Shown: positions 46,803 through 56,162, counted from the first letter of the stretch. The stretch: 64,000 bases of DNA from an uncultured beta proteobacterium (GCA_903934295.1 CAIZNI010000015.1:124001-188000), one strand, 5' to 3'. The notes: generated by a model from the letters alone, not told the origin. A program made the numbers and translations.

Positions 46803-47528
46803 TCAGTCAGCCGGCGGACCGTGCCCGGACAGCCCGAGAAGTGAATCGACCAGGTCCGGGTTGGCGCGCGCCTGCGCACCGGACCCCTGGAACATCATCC
46901 GCCCCGAGGCGATGACGGTGACCGAGTCGGCCACCTCCAGCGCGCGCTGGGTGTTCTGCTCCACCAGCATGATGGCCAGGCCCTGTTCCTTGAGCGACAG
47001 CAGCGCCGCCAGGCAGACATCGACCATCGCCGGCATCAGCCCCAGCGAGAGCTCGTCGACCAGCAGCAGGCGCGGTCCGGCCATCAGCGCGCGGCCGATC
47101 GCCAGCATCTGCTGTTCGCCGCCCGACAGCGAACCGGCGCGCTGGCGGTGGCGTTCGCGCAGCCGCGGAAACAGGTCGAGTACCCGCTCTTCGGCCGCTC
47201 GCGCCTCGGCCATGCGGCGGGTGTAGCCCCCGACCAGCAGATTCTCGGCCACCGTCAGATCCGGAAAGATCCGCCGGCCCTCCGGCGCGATGCTGATGCC
47301 GGCGCGCGTGCGCGCCACCGGCGAGGCCCGCGTGATGTCCCGGCCTTCGAACCAGATGGCGCCTTGCTGGACCTGCACATGGCCGGCGATCGCCATCATG
47401 GTCGAAGTCTTGCCGGCGCCGTTGGGGCCCAGCAGCGCGGTGAGGGTTCCGGGAGCCGCGGTCAGATCGAGCGAATCGAGCGCCCGGATCTGGCCGTAGC
47501 CGCAGCCCATGGCGCGCAGCTCAAGCAT
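46803..47528 (-). CDS. livF: Branched-chain amino acid-type ABC transporter ATPase, LivF family
   Basis: A 241-residue ATPase. Walker A is GPNGAGKTS, the LivF hallmark APEGRRIFPDLTVAENL is the Q-loop region, the signature is LSGGEQQMLAIGRAL and Walker B is LLLVDELSLGL, with Ser in place of the usual Pro after Leu-Glu. MLELRAMGCGYGQIRAL at 47528 is the start; it overlaps the LivG gene by 8 bp. Last gene of the HMGF transporter set. Substrate is not implied by the name: LIV-type systems also carry amides, aromatic acids and urea. Confidence 0.92.
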   Translation of the reverse strand: MLELRAMGCGYGQIRALDSLDLTAAPGTLTALLGPNGAGKTSTMMAIAGHVQVQQGAIWFEGRDITRASPVARTRAGISIAPEGRRIFPDLTVAENLLVGGYTRRMAEARAAEERVLDLFPRLRERHRQRAGSLSGGEQQMLAIGRALMAGPRLLLVDELSLGLMPAMVDVCLAALLSLKEQGLAIMLVEQNTQRALEVADSVTVIASGRMMFQGSGAQARANPDLVDSLLGLSGHGPPAD

Positions 47529-48273
47529 CGCTGCCCGCCTTGCCCAGATACGCGGCGCGGACATCGGCGCGCGCCATCACCGCGGCGGGCAGTCCTTCGG
47601 CCAGCAGCGCGCCGTTGTGCAGCACCGCCAGGCGGCTCGCGATCCGCACCACTTCGGCGATGTTGTGCTCGACCAGGACCACGGTGCGGCCCTCGCGGTT
47701 GAGCTGCACGATGAGGTCGGCCAGACGCGTCGCCTCGGTGTAGTTCAGGCCGGCCAGCGGCTCGTCGAGCAGCAGCAGGCGCGGCTCGAACGCCAGCGCG
47801 CGCGCCACCTGCATGCGTTTCAGATAGCCCAGCGGCAGGGTGTGCGCGGGCCGGTCGGCGGCATCGGCGATGCCCAGCCGCTCGAGCAGGCCGAGTGCCC
47901 GGGCCCGCGCCCGGTCGCGCCGGACATGCACCAGTGCCCGCCACGGGTTCGCGGTGATTTCCGGCACTGCCGCGATCATCACATTCTCGATCAGGCTCAT
48001 CTCGCGGAACGGCCGCACGATCTGGTGGGTCATTGCCATGCCCAGGCGGGCGCGCCGGTGGATCGGGGCGCGCGTGATGTCGCGGTCCTGGAAGCGGATC
48101 GCGCCGCAGTCCGGTGCCAGGATGCCGGTGAGCAGGCGCAGGAAGGTGGTCTTGCCGGCGCCATTGGGTCCGATCAATCCCAGCAGTTCGCCGGCCTGCA
48201 CCGACAGCGATACCTCGCGCACTGCCTGCACACCGCCGAACGAGAGGCTGACCGAGTCGGTGTGCAGCATCAT
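47521..48273 (-). CDS. livG: Branched-chain amino acid-type ABC transporter ATPase, LivG family
   Basis: A 250-residue ATPase. FGGVQAVREVSLSVQAGELLGLIGPNGAGKTT contains Walker A; GMAMTHQIVRPFREMSLIENVMIA is the LivG-type Q-loop region; Walker B is LLLLDEPLAGLN. The usual LSGGQ signature reads LPLGYLKRMQVARAL, a departure from the consensus in the Ser-Gly-Gly part. Two adjacent ATG codons are available (48273 and 48270); the first overlaps the LivM stop by 4 bp. It sits between the permease and LivF genes. Confidence 0.9.
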   Translation of the reverse strand: MMLHTDSVSLSFGGVQAVREVSLSVQAGELLGLIGPNGAGKTTFLRLLTGILAPDCGAIRFQDRDITRAPIHRRARLGMAMTHQIVRPFREMSLIENVMIAAVPEITANPWRALVHVRRDRARARALGLLERLGIADAADRPAHTLPLGYLKRMQVARALAFEPRLLLLDEPLAGLNYTEATRLADLIVQLNREGRTVVLVEHNIAEVVRIASRLAVLHNGALLAEGLPAAVMARADVRAAYLGKAGSDA

Positions 48274-49103
48274 CGGCGCCTTCGGACCAGCAGGCCCGCC
48301 AGGCCGCCCGGGCTCAGGCGCATCACCAGCAGCAGCAGGCCGCCGTAGACCAGCAGCTTGTAGTCGTTGATGAAGCGAAACAACTCGGGCATCAGGGTGA
48401 GCAGCACCGCGCCGGCGACCACGCCCCAGGTCGACCCGATACCTCCGATCACCACCATCGCCAGCACGGTGACCGATTGCACGAAGCCGAAGGTATCGGG
48501 CACCACCAGCTGTGTCAGGTAGGCGTACAGCCCGCCGGCCAGGCCAGCCGCCGAGGTGCCGATCAGAAAGGCAGCCAGCTTGGAGCCCGAAACATCGAGG
48601 CCGATGGTGCGGGCTGCGTCCTCGTCCTGTGCCACGGCCCGGAACGATTCGCCCATCCAGCTGCGCCCGACATGCAGGCTGAAGGCGATGAAGGCCAGTG
48701 CCAGCACGATGGCCAGCACTGCCAGGCCGGTCTTGTCCAGGGGCGCTGCCGGGATCTTCGAGATGCCCATCTCGGCGCCGAACCAGGGAGCCTTGCGCAC
48801 CACGCCCAGGAACACGAAGCCCACGCCCATGGTGACGATCGCGAGGAAGTCCTCGCGTACCCGCAGGCTGGCGATGCCGGTGATCACGCCGGCCACTCCG
48901 GCCGCGAGCGCGCCGATCAGCAGCGCCAGCCCGAAGGGCACGCCGCTCACCGCGCTCAGCGCGGTCGCATAGGCGCCGATGCCGTAGAACGCGGCATGGC
49001 CCAGGCTGATCTGGCCGCACAGCCCGCTGATCAGGTTCAGGCCCAGCGCCAGGATCACATTGAGCGCGGCGAAGGTCGCCACGCTGACCAGATAGGCATT
49101 CAT
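48270..49103 (-). CDS. livM: Branched-chain amino acid-type ABC transporter permease, LivM family
   Basis: A 277-residue permease with about eight hydrophobic segments. LILALGLNLISGLCGQISLGHAAFYGIGAYATAL near residues 18-50 is the LivM signature, and MGESFRAVAQDEDAARTIGLDVSGSKLAAFLIG is the ATPase-coupling EAA-like loop. Near the C-terminus ATLMPELFRFI and the Gly/Leu-rich last helix are typical. Its stop overlaps the LivG start by 4 bp. Confidence 0.92.
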   Translation of the reverse strand: MNAYLVSVATFAALNVILALGLNLISGLCGQISLGHAAFYGIGAYATALSAVSGVPFGLALLIGALAAGVAGVITGIASLRVREDFLAIVTMGVGFVFLGVVRKAPWFGAEMGISKIPAAPLDKTGLAVLAIVLALAFIAFSLHVGRSWMGESFRAVAQDEDAARTIGLDVSGSKLAAFLIGTSAAGLAGGLYAYLTQLVVPDTFGFVQSVTVLAMVVIGGIGSTWGVVAGAVLLTLMPELFRFINDYKLLVYGGLLLLVMRLSPGGLAGLLVRRRR

Positions 49104-49119
49104 CGGCGCGGTCCGGGCG

Positions 49120-49986
49120 TCAGCGCCGCACGCCGAGCAGGCCCTGCGGGCGCAGCATCAGCATCACGATCAGAAAGAGGAAGGCGATCGCATCACGGTC
49201 CATGACCTTGGCCAGATACAGGGTGCCGAAGCTCTCGACCACCCCCAGCAACAGGCTCGCCAGCAGGGTTCCGGGCACGCTGCCCAGACCGCCCAGCACG
49301 ATGATCGCCAGCCCCTTGTAGCTGATCACGTTGCCCATGCCCGGCTCGACCAGATTGTTCAGCAGTCCGACCAGCACGCCGGCCACCGCCGCCAGCACCG
49401 AGGCGATGAAGAAGTTCAGGTAGCGCACCCGGATCACGTCGACCCCGAAACTGGCCGCCATCGCCGGATCGGACACCGTGGCGCGCCAGGCCACGCCGGC
49501 ACGCGAGCGCGCGCTGAACGCGGCGAACACCGCCAGCAGCAGGCAGGCGGCGATCACGATCCAGACCTGGACCTGGTTGATGCTGATGCCGGCCACCGTG
49601 TAGCTGGTGGTGATCCAGGCGTTGTCGTTGAAGGACAGGCCATAGGGCCCGAAGATCAGGCGAAACCCATCCTCCATCGCCACCAGCAGCCCGATCGAGG
49701 CGATCAGCGCCACATGGGGCGGCTTGTCCAGCATCGGCTCATAGACCAGCCGGTAGATGAGTGGACCGAGGATGCCGGCGGCCAGCATCGCCGCCGGAAA
49801 GGCGAGCCACAGCGAACCGGCGTGGTTGGCCACCAGCAGCCCGACATAGGCGCCCAGCGTGAACACCGTGGCGTGCGCGACATGGAGCACGCGCAGCAGC
49901 CCGTACACCAGCGTGAGGCCCAGGGCCATCATCGCGTAGGTGCAGCCCCAGATCAGGCCGATCGCGGCGATCTCGAGTGCGAACAT
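49120..49986 (-). CDS. livH: Branched-chain amino acid-type ABC transporter permease, LivH family
   Basis: A 288-residue permease with about eight hydrophobic segments. GLIWGCTYAMMALGLTLVYGLLRVLHVAHATVFTLGAY near residues 10-48 is the LivH signature, and GVAWRATVSDPAMAASFGVDVIRVRYLNF is the cytoplasmic coupling loop. GLAIIVLGGLGSVPGTLLASLLLGVVESF follows near 230. Lies 16 bp ahead of livM and 24 bp after the binding-protein gene. Confidence 0.92.
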   Translation of the reverse strand: MFALEIAAIGLIWGCTYAMMALGLTLVYGLLRVLHVAHATVFTLGAYVGLLVANHAGSLWLAFPAAMLAAGILGPLIYRLVYEPMLDKPPHVALIASIGLLVAMEDGFRLIFGPYGLSFNDNAWITTSYTVAGISINQVQVWIVIAACLLLAVFAAFSARSRAGVAWRATVSDPAMAASFGVDVIRVRYLNFFIASVLAAVAGVLVGLLNNLVEPGMGNVISYKGLAIIVLGGLGSVPGTLLASLLLGVVESFGTLYLAKVMDRDAIAFLFLIVMLMLRPQGLLGVRR

Positions 49987-50010
49987 CGGGCGGCGCGCGT
50001 AACCGTCGGA

Positions 50011-51180
50011 TCAGCGGGTGGGCGGCGCCAGCAGCACCGGGTCGTCGATCACCGCATAGCCGCGGAACTTGCCCTCGCGCACCACCTGGATGACCGCCGA
50101 CTTGTAGACCTCGCCCAGGTTGTTGAACGAGATCCGCCCGGTCGCGGTCTGCAGGTCCTTGGTGGCGGCGATCGCGTCGCGCAGCTTCGCCGGGTCGTCG
50201 GCCGTGCCGGCCCGCCGGATCGCATCGGCCACCACCCGCACCGCGGTGTGCGTCGAGGCGGCGACCATGTCGGCCGGGGTGTTGTGGCGCTTCTGGAAAT
50301 CTTCGATAAAGCGGCGCATCTCGGGATCCTTGGAGTCGCGGTCCAGCGAGGTGGTCACCAGCACGCCTTCGGCTGCGCCCTTGGCGACCTCGATGAATTT
50401 CTCGGTGTCGATGCCTTCGGTGCCCACGATCGGCGCGGTCACGCCGCCGGCGCGCAGCTGCGCCACCAGCGGGCCGCCGTTGAAGAAATAGGCGGGCAGG
50501 TAGATGACTTCGGGTTCGTCGCGCTTGATGCTGGCGACGATCGAGCCGAACTGCCGGTCGGCCATCGCGAAGCTGTATTCGCTGGCGATCTGCACACCAA
50601 ATTTCGGCGCGGCGTCCTTGAAGCCGGCCACCAGTGCCTGGCCGAAGTCGTTGTTCACGAAGACCACCGTGACCTTCTTCTTCTTCAGGTTGTCACCGAT
50701 CAGCCGGGCGGCGGCGCGGCCCTGCACCTCGCCCATGAACGAGGTGCGGAACACGAAGTTGCCGGCACGGGTGATGTCCGGGTGGATCGCGTAGGCCGAG
50801 ACGTAGGGGATCTTCGCGGCGTGGAAGACACCGGCCGAGGCCCGTGTCGGGCCGGAGTAGCTGCCCGAGATCACCACCTTGTGGCCGTCGCCGATCAGTC
50901 GGTTGGCCAGCGGCACCGCCTGGTCGGGTCGCGCCTGGTCGTCGAGCACGGTGAGTGCCAGCTTGCGCCCGAGCACGCCGCCGGCTGCGTTGAGCTGCTC
51001 GACCGCGAGCTCGGCGCCCATCAGCGAAGACTTGCCGTCGGAGGCGGCAAAGCCGGTCAGGGGGGCGTGGAACCCGATCCGGATCTCGTTCTGGGCCAGC
51101 GCGGTAGCCGGCATCGCCAGGGCCAGCGGCAGCAGCGTGCAGGCGGCCAGGGAGCGGAGCAGTGCGTGTCGGGTGGTCAT
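50011..51180 (-). CDS. Branched-chain amino acid-type ABC transporter substrate-binding protein
   Basis: A 389-residue periplasmic receptor. The signal peptide (ALLRSLAACTLLPLALAMPATALAQ, cut near 30) is followed by NEIRIGFHAPLTGFAASDG, the LivJ/LivK-type opening, and GAELAVEQLNAAGGVLGRKL. The ATG at 51180 has AGGAA upstream and begins the signal peptide; the frame extends 15 codons further without reason. First gene of the transporter operon proper. Ligand unknown; the neighbouring HyuAB and PhyH genes hint at an amide or cyclic amide, or a related compound. Confidence 0.92.
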   Translation of the reverse strand: MTTRHALLRSLAACTLLPLALAMPATALAQNEIRIGFHAPLTGFAASDGKSSLMGAELAVEQLNAAGGVLGRKLALTVLDDQARPDQAVPLANRLIGDGHKVVISGSYSGPTRASAGVFHAAKIPYVSAYAIHPDITRAGNFVFRTSFMGEVQGRAAARLIGDNLKKKKVTVVFVNNDFGQALVAGFKDAAPKFGVQIASEYSFAMADRQFGSIVASIKRDEPEVIYLPAYFFNGGPLVAQLRAGGVTAPIVGTEGIDTEKFIEVAKGAAEGVLVTTSLDRDSKDPEMRRFIEDFQKRHNTPADMVAASTHTAVRVVADAIRRAGTADDPAKLRDAIAATKDLQTATGRISFNNLGEVYKSAVIQVVREGKFRGYAVIDDPVLLAPPTR

Positions 51181-51245
51181 CTCGGGTTCCTGTGGTGGTC
51201 GAAGGTCAAGAAACGGGGCAGGCATGGCGCGGGTGCGCGGTGAAC

Positions 51246-51271
51246 GGGATCAGACAGCGGGATCGGACAGC
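51246..51271. repeat. 13-bp imperfect tandem repeat between PhyH and binding-protein genes
   Basis: GGGATCAGACAGC (51246-51258) is followed directly by GGGATCGGACAGC (51259-51271), one mismatch. It lies in the 168-bp gap upstream of the transporter operon. Confidence 0.7.
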
Positions 51272-51348
51272 GGGGTGGAGCCGCGGGGTGGGACCGCCGG
51301 CGTCGGGCTGGTCGGCGACCCGCGCGGGCCCGGCGCACCCGCGGGTCT

Positions 51349-52152
51349 TCAGGCGGCGGGCCCCTCGAAGGCGACCGGGAACTGCGGTCCGGTCAGCGGC
51401 TCGCCGGGGGCCAGCGTGAGGTCGGGGAAGGGCGGCGAGGTGCGACCGGCGCGCTGCACGAACACCGCGTCGTCGCCGACCCAGCGCGCCGAGAAGGCAC
51501 GCCGGCGGGTGCCCGACGCATTGGCCGGGGCGCCGTGCACCGTGCGAAAGTGAAAGGCCACCGCGTCACCGGGCGCCATCGCCCAGCCGGCAATCGGATG
51601 GCGCGCGCGCTCGGCCTCGATGTCGGGCAGCGCTGCGAAATCATCCTGCGGGTAGAGCTTGCTGCCGTCGAAGCGTTGCGGGCTGAAGTCCCGGCCCCAG
51701 CGATGCGAGCCGCTGACATACTCAGGCACGATCTCGCGCGCGACCGGGTCCAGTGCGATCCAGAAGCTCACGCTCTGGCGGCCATCGACGCAGTAGTAGG
51801 GCTGGTCCTGGTGCCAGGGCGTGCGCACCGAGGTCCCGGCCTCTTTCACCAGGATGTGCTCATGAAAGAACCGGGCGCGCCGCGATCGCATCAGCGCCGC
51901 GGCCAGGCGAGCGGCCGGCGACTCGAAGACAAAGCGGCGGTATTCGTCGATCCGGTCCCAACTGCAGTAGTCCTGGAAGAAGGCCGGCGATCCGTCGGCG
52001 GGGCGGTAGGTCCGCTCCAGCGCGCTGGGCTCGGCCATGTTGCGGGCGACGCCCGCCCGCAGGGTCTCGACCCAGTCGGCGAAGGCGCCGGGCATCGGCA
52101 ACACGCCGTCGCGCTCGAAAGTGTCGACTGCCTCGTCGGTCAGCTGGAACAT
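51349..52152 (-). CDS. Phytanoyl-CoA dioxygenase (PhyH) family protein
   Basis: A 267-residue Fe(II)/2-oxoglutarate-dependent dioxygenase. The metal triad is H114, D116 (TPWHQDQPYY) and H206 (FRTVHGAPAN), and the Arg cluster at about 216-218 (GTRRRAFSARW) can bind 2-oxoglutarate. Family members hydroxylate acyl-CoAs, ectoine or small natural products. MFQLTDEAVDTFERDG at 52152 is the natural start; the much longer frame on this strand is antisense to the HyuA gene. It lies upstream of the LIV transporter operon on the same strand and is divergent from HyuAB. Confidence 0.88.
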   Translation of the reverse strand: MFQLTDEAVDTFERDGVLPMPGAFADWVETLRAGVARNMAEPSALERTYRPADGSPAFFQDYCSWDRIDEYRRFVFESPAARLAAALMRSRRARFFHEHILVKEAGTSVRTPWHQDQPYYCVDGRQSVSFWIALDPVAREIVPEYVSGSHRWGRDFSPQRFDGSKLYPQDDFAALPDIEAERARHPIAGWAMAPGDAVAFHFRTVHGAPANASGTRRRAFSARWVGDDAVFVQRAGRTSPPFPDLTLAPGEPLTGPQFPVAFEGPAA

Positions 52153-52308
52153 CGGGGGGGCTTTCTGGGGTCGTCGATTCGCTGCAGCCGGCAATGCTAC
52201 CGTCAAACGGCGCCCGGCAGAACCGGGCCGGCGTGCTGTGGCACAGTACCGGAACGAGGTCGCCCGCGGCCGCCTTCCGCCGGCCGGGCTGTCCACAGGA
52301 GCACGCGC

Positions 52309-54393
52309 ATGACCTTCCCGATCCGCGCGCCGTTTCGCATCGGCGTGGACATCGGCGGCACCTTCACCGATCTGGTCGTCGCCGGCGCCGCCGGCGAACT
52401 CTTCGCGCACAAGGCACCCACCACCCCGCAGGACCCCACCGTCGGCGTGCTCGACGCGATCGCCGGGGCAGCGCGCGCGCTGGGGCGCGATTCGCGCGCG
52501 CTGCTGGCCGACTGCGAACTGCTGGTGCACGGCTCCACCATCGCCACCAACACCCTGCTCGAGCGCAAGGGCGCGCGGGTCGGCCTGATCACCACCGAAG
52601 GCTTTCGCGACAGCCTGGAGATCCGCCGCGGCCTGCGCGCCGATGTCTGGGATCACCGCGCCCCGTTCGCCCCGCCACTGGTGCCGCGCCGGCTGCGCCG
52701 CGGCGTGGTCGAGCGCATCGATGCCGGCGGGCAAGTGCTGGTGTCGCTCGATGCCGGCTCGGTGCGCGCGGTGCTGGCGGTGTTTCGCGAGGAATCGGTC
52801 GAGGCGATCGCGATCTGCCTGCTCAACAGCTTTCGCAATCCGGCGCACGAATGGCAGGTGCGCGACCTGATCGCGCAGGAATGGCCCGGCATCGCGGTGT
52901 CCTGCTCGAGCGACATCGCGCCGGTGATGGGCGAGTATGAACGCAGCTCGACGGTGGCGGCCAATGCCTATGTCGGGCCGCGCACCGTGCCGTATCTGCG
53001 CGCGCTCGATGCGCGCCTGCAGGCGCTCGGCCTGGTCCGCCCGCTGCTGATCGTGCAAAGCAACGGTGGTGCGCTCGATGTCAACGAGGTCGGGCCGCAG
53101 CCGGTGCAGATGGTGCTGTCGGGGCCGGCCTCGGGGGTCGGGTCGATCCGCCATTACGGTGAGGACACCGGCTCGCGCAACCTGGTGGCCATCGAGGTCG
53201 GCGGCACCAGCTGCGACGTGACGCTGATGCGCGACGGCGCCGTCCAGATGACCGACCAGCTCGATGTCGATGGCTACTGCATCGCCATCCCCTCGGTCGA
53301 GATCCACACCATCGGCGCCGGTGGCGGCACGCTCGGGCATCTGGATGCGGCCGGTCTGCTGCAGGCCGGCCCGCAGGGCGCCGGCGCGCGGCCCGGTCCG
53401 GCCGCCTATGGCCTGGGCGGCACCCGACCCACCGTCACCGATGCGCAACTCGTGCTGGGCCGGCTCGCGCCCGGTCCGTATGCCGGCGGCGCGATTGCGC
53501 TGGACCTCGACCGGGCCTGGCAGGCGGTCGACACGCATCTGGCGCGGCCGATGGGACTGTCGGTCGAGCAGGCGGCCGCCGGGCTGCTGCGACTGGTCGA
53601 GCAGAACATCCAGCACGCGGTCGAGCGGGTGAGCATCGAGCGCGGCTACGACCCGCGCGAGTTCACCCTGATCGCGGCCGGCGGCGCGGGGCCCCTGCAT
53701 GGCGCCGCGGTCGGTCGGGCGCTCGGCTGCGCGGCGATCTACGTGCCGCGGCTGGCCGGCGTCTTCTGCGCCTTCGGCATGTGCAACACCGATGTCCGCA
53801 TCGACCGGCTGCTGAGCTGGTACCGGCCGCTGGACGATGCGCAGTCGTCCCGCCTGGAGCAGGCCTTTCGCGAGGTCGAGGCGCAGGCGGTGCAGGCGCT
53901 GGGCCGCCAGGGATTCGCCGCGCCGGCGATCGTGCTGGAGCGCAGCCTGGCCCTGCGTTACACCGGTCAGCAGTGGCCGGTGTCGATCGCGTGCGCCGGC
54001 GCGCCGGATGCCGCGGGGCTGCGCGAGGCCTTCGAGCGCGATCACCAGCGGCTCTATGGCCATTTTCAGCCGGGCGGCGAGATCGAGGTGCTCAGTCTGA
54101 AGGTGGCGGCCAGCGGACGCCTGGCGCCGCGCCAGCGGGCCGTGCCGGCGGGCGGGTCGGCCGAACCGCCCGCGCCGAAGTCGATTCGTCCGGTCTGGAT
54201 CAGCGATGCCGCCGGCACGCTGCCCACCCCAGTCCATGACGGCGCGGGGCTGCGCCCCGGTCATGTCGTCAGCGGCCCGGCGATCATCGACGAGCTCACC
54301 ACCACCTTGCTGGTGGAGACCGGCCAGCGCCTGTGCGTGACCGCCGCCGGCAACTACCTGATCGTTCCCTCGACTCCGCAGGCCGCCGCATGA
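52309..54393 (+). CDS. hyuA: Hydantoinase/oxoprolinase family protein, subunit A
   Basis: A 694-residue HyuA/OxoprolinaseA homologue. The N-terminal GVDIGGTFTDLVV near residues 12-24 is the ATP-binding phosphate loop, VHGSTIATNTLLERKGARVGLITTEGFRDSLEI lies near 76-108, and AAGGAGPLHG near 463 closes the actin-like fold. Such proteins hydrolyse hydantoins or 5-oxoproline, or carboxylate ketones, with ATP, in a complex with subunit B. The ATG at 52309 has AGGAG at 52297-52301; an ORF in this frame starts further left but runs through the PhyH gene. Its stop overlaps the subunit B start by 4 bp. Confidence 0.9.
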   Translation: MTFPIRAPFRIGVDIGGTFTDLVVAGAAGELFAHKAPTTPQDPTVGVLDAIAGAARALGRDSRALLADCELLVHGSTIATNTLLERKGARVGLITTEGFRDSLEIRRGLRADVWDHRAPFAPPLVPRRLRRGVVERIDAGGQVLVSLDAGSVRAVLAVFREESVEAIAICLLNSFRNPAHEWQVRDLIAQEWPGIAVSCSSDIAPVMGEYERSSTVAANAYVGPRTVPYLRALDARLQALGLVRPLLIVQSNGGALDVNEVGPQPVQMVLSGPASGVGSIRHYGEDTGSRNLVAIEVGGTSCDVTLMRDGAVQMTDQLDVDGYCIAIPSVEIHTIGAGGGTLGHLDAAGLLQAGPQGAGARPGPAAYGLGGTRPTVTDAQLVLGRLAPGPYAGGAIALDLDRAWQAVDTHLARPMGLSVEQAAAGLLRLVEQNIQHAVERVSIERGYDPREFTLIAAGGAGPLHGAAVGRALGCAAIYVPRLAGVFCAFGMCNTDVRIDRLLSWYRPLDDAQSSRLEQAFREVEAQAVQALGRQGFAAPAIVLERSLALRYTGQQWPVSIACAGAPDAAGLREAFERDHQRLYGHFQPGGEIEVLSLKVAASGRLAPRQRAVPAGGSAEPPAPKSIRPVWISDAAGTLPTPVHDGAGLRPGHVVSGPAIIDELTTTLLVETGQRLCVTAAGNYLIVPSTPQAAA

Positions 54394-56162
54394 GCGCTCC
54401 CCAGACGCCGACCGACATCACGCCCACCGACGCCGTCGCGATCGACCCGATCCGGCTCGCCGTGATCCAGAAGCAGGCCGACCACATCTCGCACCAGATG
54501 GGCTGGATCATGACGCGCACCGCGCGCAGCCCGATCTTCAGCCAGAGCCACGACTTCACCTGTTTCGTGGCGACCGCGCGCGGCGAGATCATCGCGCAGG
54601 CCGACGGCATCCCGATCCACAGCGGCGGCGGGGGCTTCGCGCTCAAGGCGGTGCTGCGCGACTTCGCCGGCGACATCGCCGAGGGCGACGTGTTCCTGCT
54701 GAGCGACCCCTACACCGCGGGCGGCAATCACTTGCCCGACTGGACGATGATCCGGCCGGTGTTCGTGGACGGCCGTTTCTGCGCCTTCACCTGCAACCGG
54801 GCGCACCAGTCGGACATCGGCGGCGGCGCGGCCGGGACCTACAACCCGCAGGCCACCGAGATCTTCCACGAGGGAATCCGGCTGCCGGTGCTCAAGCTGG
54901 TCGAGGCCGGCCGGCTGCGCCGCGACCTGATGCGCCTGCTGCTGCTGAACTCGCGCTGCCCCGACCTGATGGAGGGCGACCTGAGTGCGATGCTGGGCTC
55001 GACCCGGATCGGGGGCGAGCGTGTCACGGCGATGCTGGCCGACGCCGGCGTGGACACCGGCCTGGCTTATTTCGATGCATTGCTGCGCCACGGCGAGGCG
55101 CGCATGCGCGCCGAGATCCGCACGCTGCCCCCGGGCACCTACCGGGGCGAGGACGGCAGCGACACCGACTGTTTCAAGAAGGTCGATGTGCCGGTGCGGG
55201 TGACCCTGCAGGTGCGCGAGGACGAACTGGTGTTCGACTTCACCGGCAGCTCGCCGCAGATCATGGGCTTCAAGAACAGCTCGCTGGCCAACACCTACTC
55301 GTCGGTCTATGTGGCGGTCTCGACCTTCTTCGACCATTCGCTACCGCGCAACGACGGTCTGTTCCGGCCGATCACCATCATCGCGCCCGAAGGCACGGTG
55401 GTGAACGCGCGGGCCCCGGCGCCGATGACGATGAACACTGTCTACCCGGCCACCGACATCATCAGCGCCTGCTGGAAGGCGCTGGCGCAGGCGCGTCCCG
55501 AACAGGCCTGTGCGGGGTGGGGCAAGGCCTGTTACGGCTTGAGTTCCGGCACCGCCGAGGACGGCCGCTTTTTCGTGATGTACCACTGGCATGGCTCGTC
55601 CGGCGGCGGCGCGGTCAAGGGCCGCGACGGCTTCCAGTGCATCGGGCTGATGATCTCGCTGGGCGGGCTGACGCTGCCCAACGTCGAGGGCTACGAGCAG
55701 GCCTATCCGGTGCGCATCCTGCGCCAGGAACTGCGCACCGACACCGCCGGCGCCGGACAGTTCCGCGGGGGCGCCGGGGTCGATTACCTGTGCGAGCTGC
55801 GGGTGCCGACCGCGCACGCGATCCGCTCCGAGGGGGTCGGGCGGCCATCGGGTTTCGGCGTCAACGGCGGGCTCACCGGTGCCCCCGGCATCATGGATGT
55901 GGAGGACCGTGAGCGCGGCCCGATGCCCCCGCCGCAGTACGGCATCCAGCACCTGGGCCCGGCCACCATCCGGGTGCGCTCCAGCGCCGGCGGTGGCTGG
56001 GGCGATCCGATGGCGCGCGATCCGCAGGCGGTGCTGGCCGATGTGCGCGACGAGATCGTGAGCGAGACCGCGGCGCGCGCGGTGTATGGGGTGGCGCTGA
56101 GTGCCGACGGGCGCTCGGTCGATGCGGGGTTGACGGCGCGGCTGCGCGAGGCGCCTCTCTAG
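54390..56162 (+). CDS. hyuB: Hydantoinase/oxoprolinase family protein, subunit B
   Basis: A 590-residue HyuB homologue. DPIRLAVIQKQADHISHQMGWIMTRTARSPIFSQSHDFTCFV is the family N-terminus, VFLLSDPYTAGGNHLPDWT near 110-128 and RAHQSDIGGGAAGTYNPQATEIFHEGIRLPV near 148-178 carry the metal-site residues, and FTGSSPQIMGFKNS near 287 and GSSGGGAVKGRDGFQ near 405 follow. Acts with HyuA as an ATP-dependent cyclic-amide or related hydrolase. Translationally coupled to hyuA. Substrate (hydantoin, oxoproline, N-methylhydantoin, or ketone) cannot be read. Confidence 0.92.
   Translation: MSAPQTPTDITPTDAVAIDPIRLAVIQKQADHISHQMGWIMTRTARSPIFSQSHDFTCFVATARGEIIAQADGIPIHSGGGGFALKAVLRDFAGDIAEGDVFLLSDPYTAGGNHLPDWTMIRPVFVDGRFCAFTCNRAHQSDIGGGAAGTYNPQATEIFHEGIRLPVLKLVEAGRLRRDLMRLLLLNSRCPDLMEGDLSAMLGSTRIGGERVTAMLADAGVDTGLAYFDALLRHGEARMRAEIRTLPPGTYRGEDGSDTDCFKKVDVPVRVTLQVREDELVFDFTGSSPQIMGFKNSSLANTYSSVYVAVSTFFDHSLPRNDGLFRPITIIAPEGTVVNARAPAPMTMNTVYPATDIISACWKALAQARPEQACAGWGKACYGLSSGTAEDGRFFVMYHWHGSSGGGAVKGRDGFQCIGLMISLGGLTLPNVEGYEQAYPVRILRQELRTDTAGAGQFRGGAGVDYLCELRVPTAHAIRSEGVGRPSGFGVNGGLTGAPGIMDVEDRERGPMPPPQYGIQHLGPATIRVRSSAGGGWGDPMARDPQAVLADVRDEIVSETAARAVYGVALSADGRSVDAGLTARLREAPL

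Noticed and set aside
51535-54393. 952-residue reading of the HyuA frame
   Set aside because: The upstream part runs antisense through the PhyH gene; the GGTFTD fold starts at 52309 with its own ribosome-binding site.
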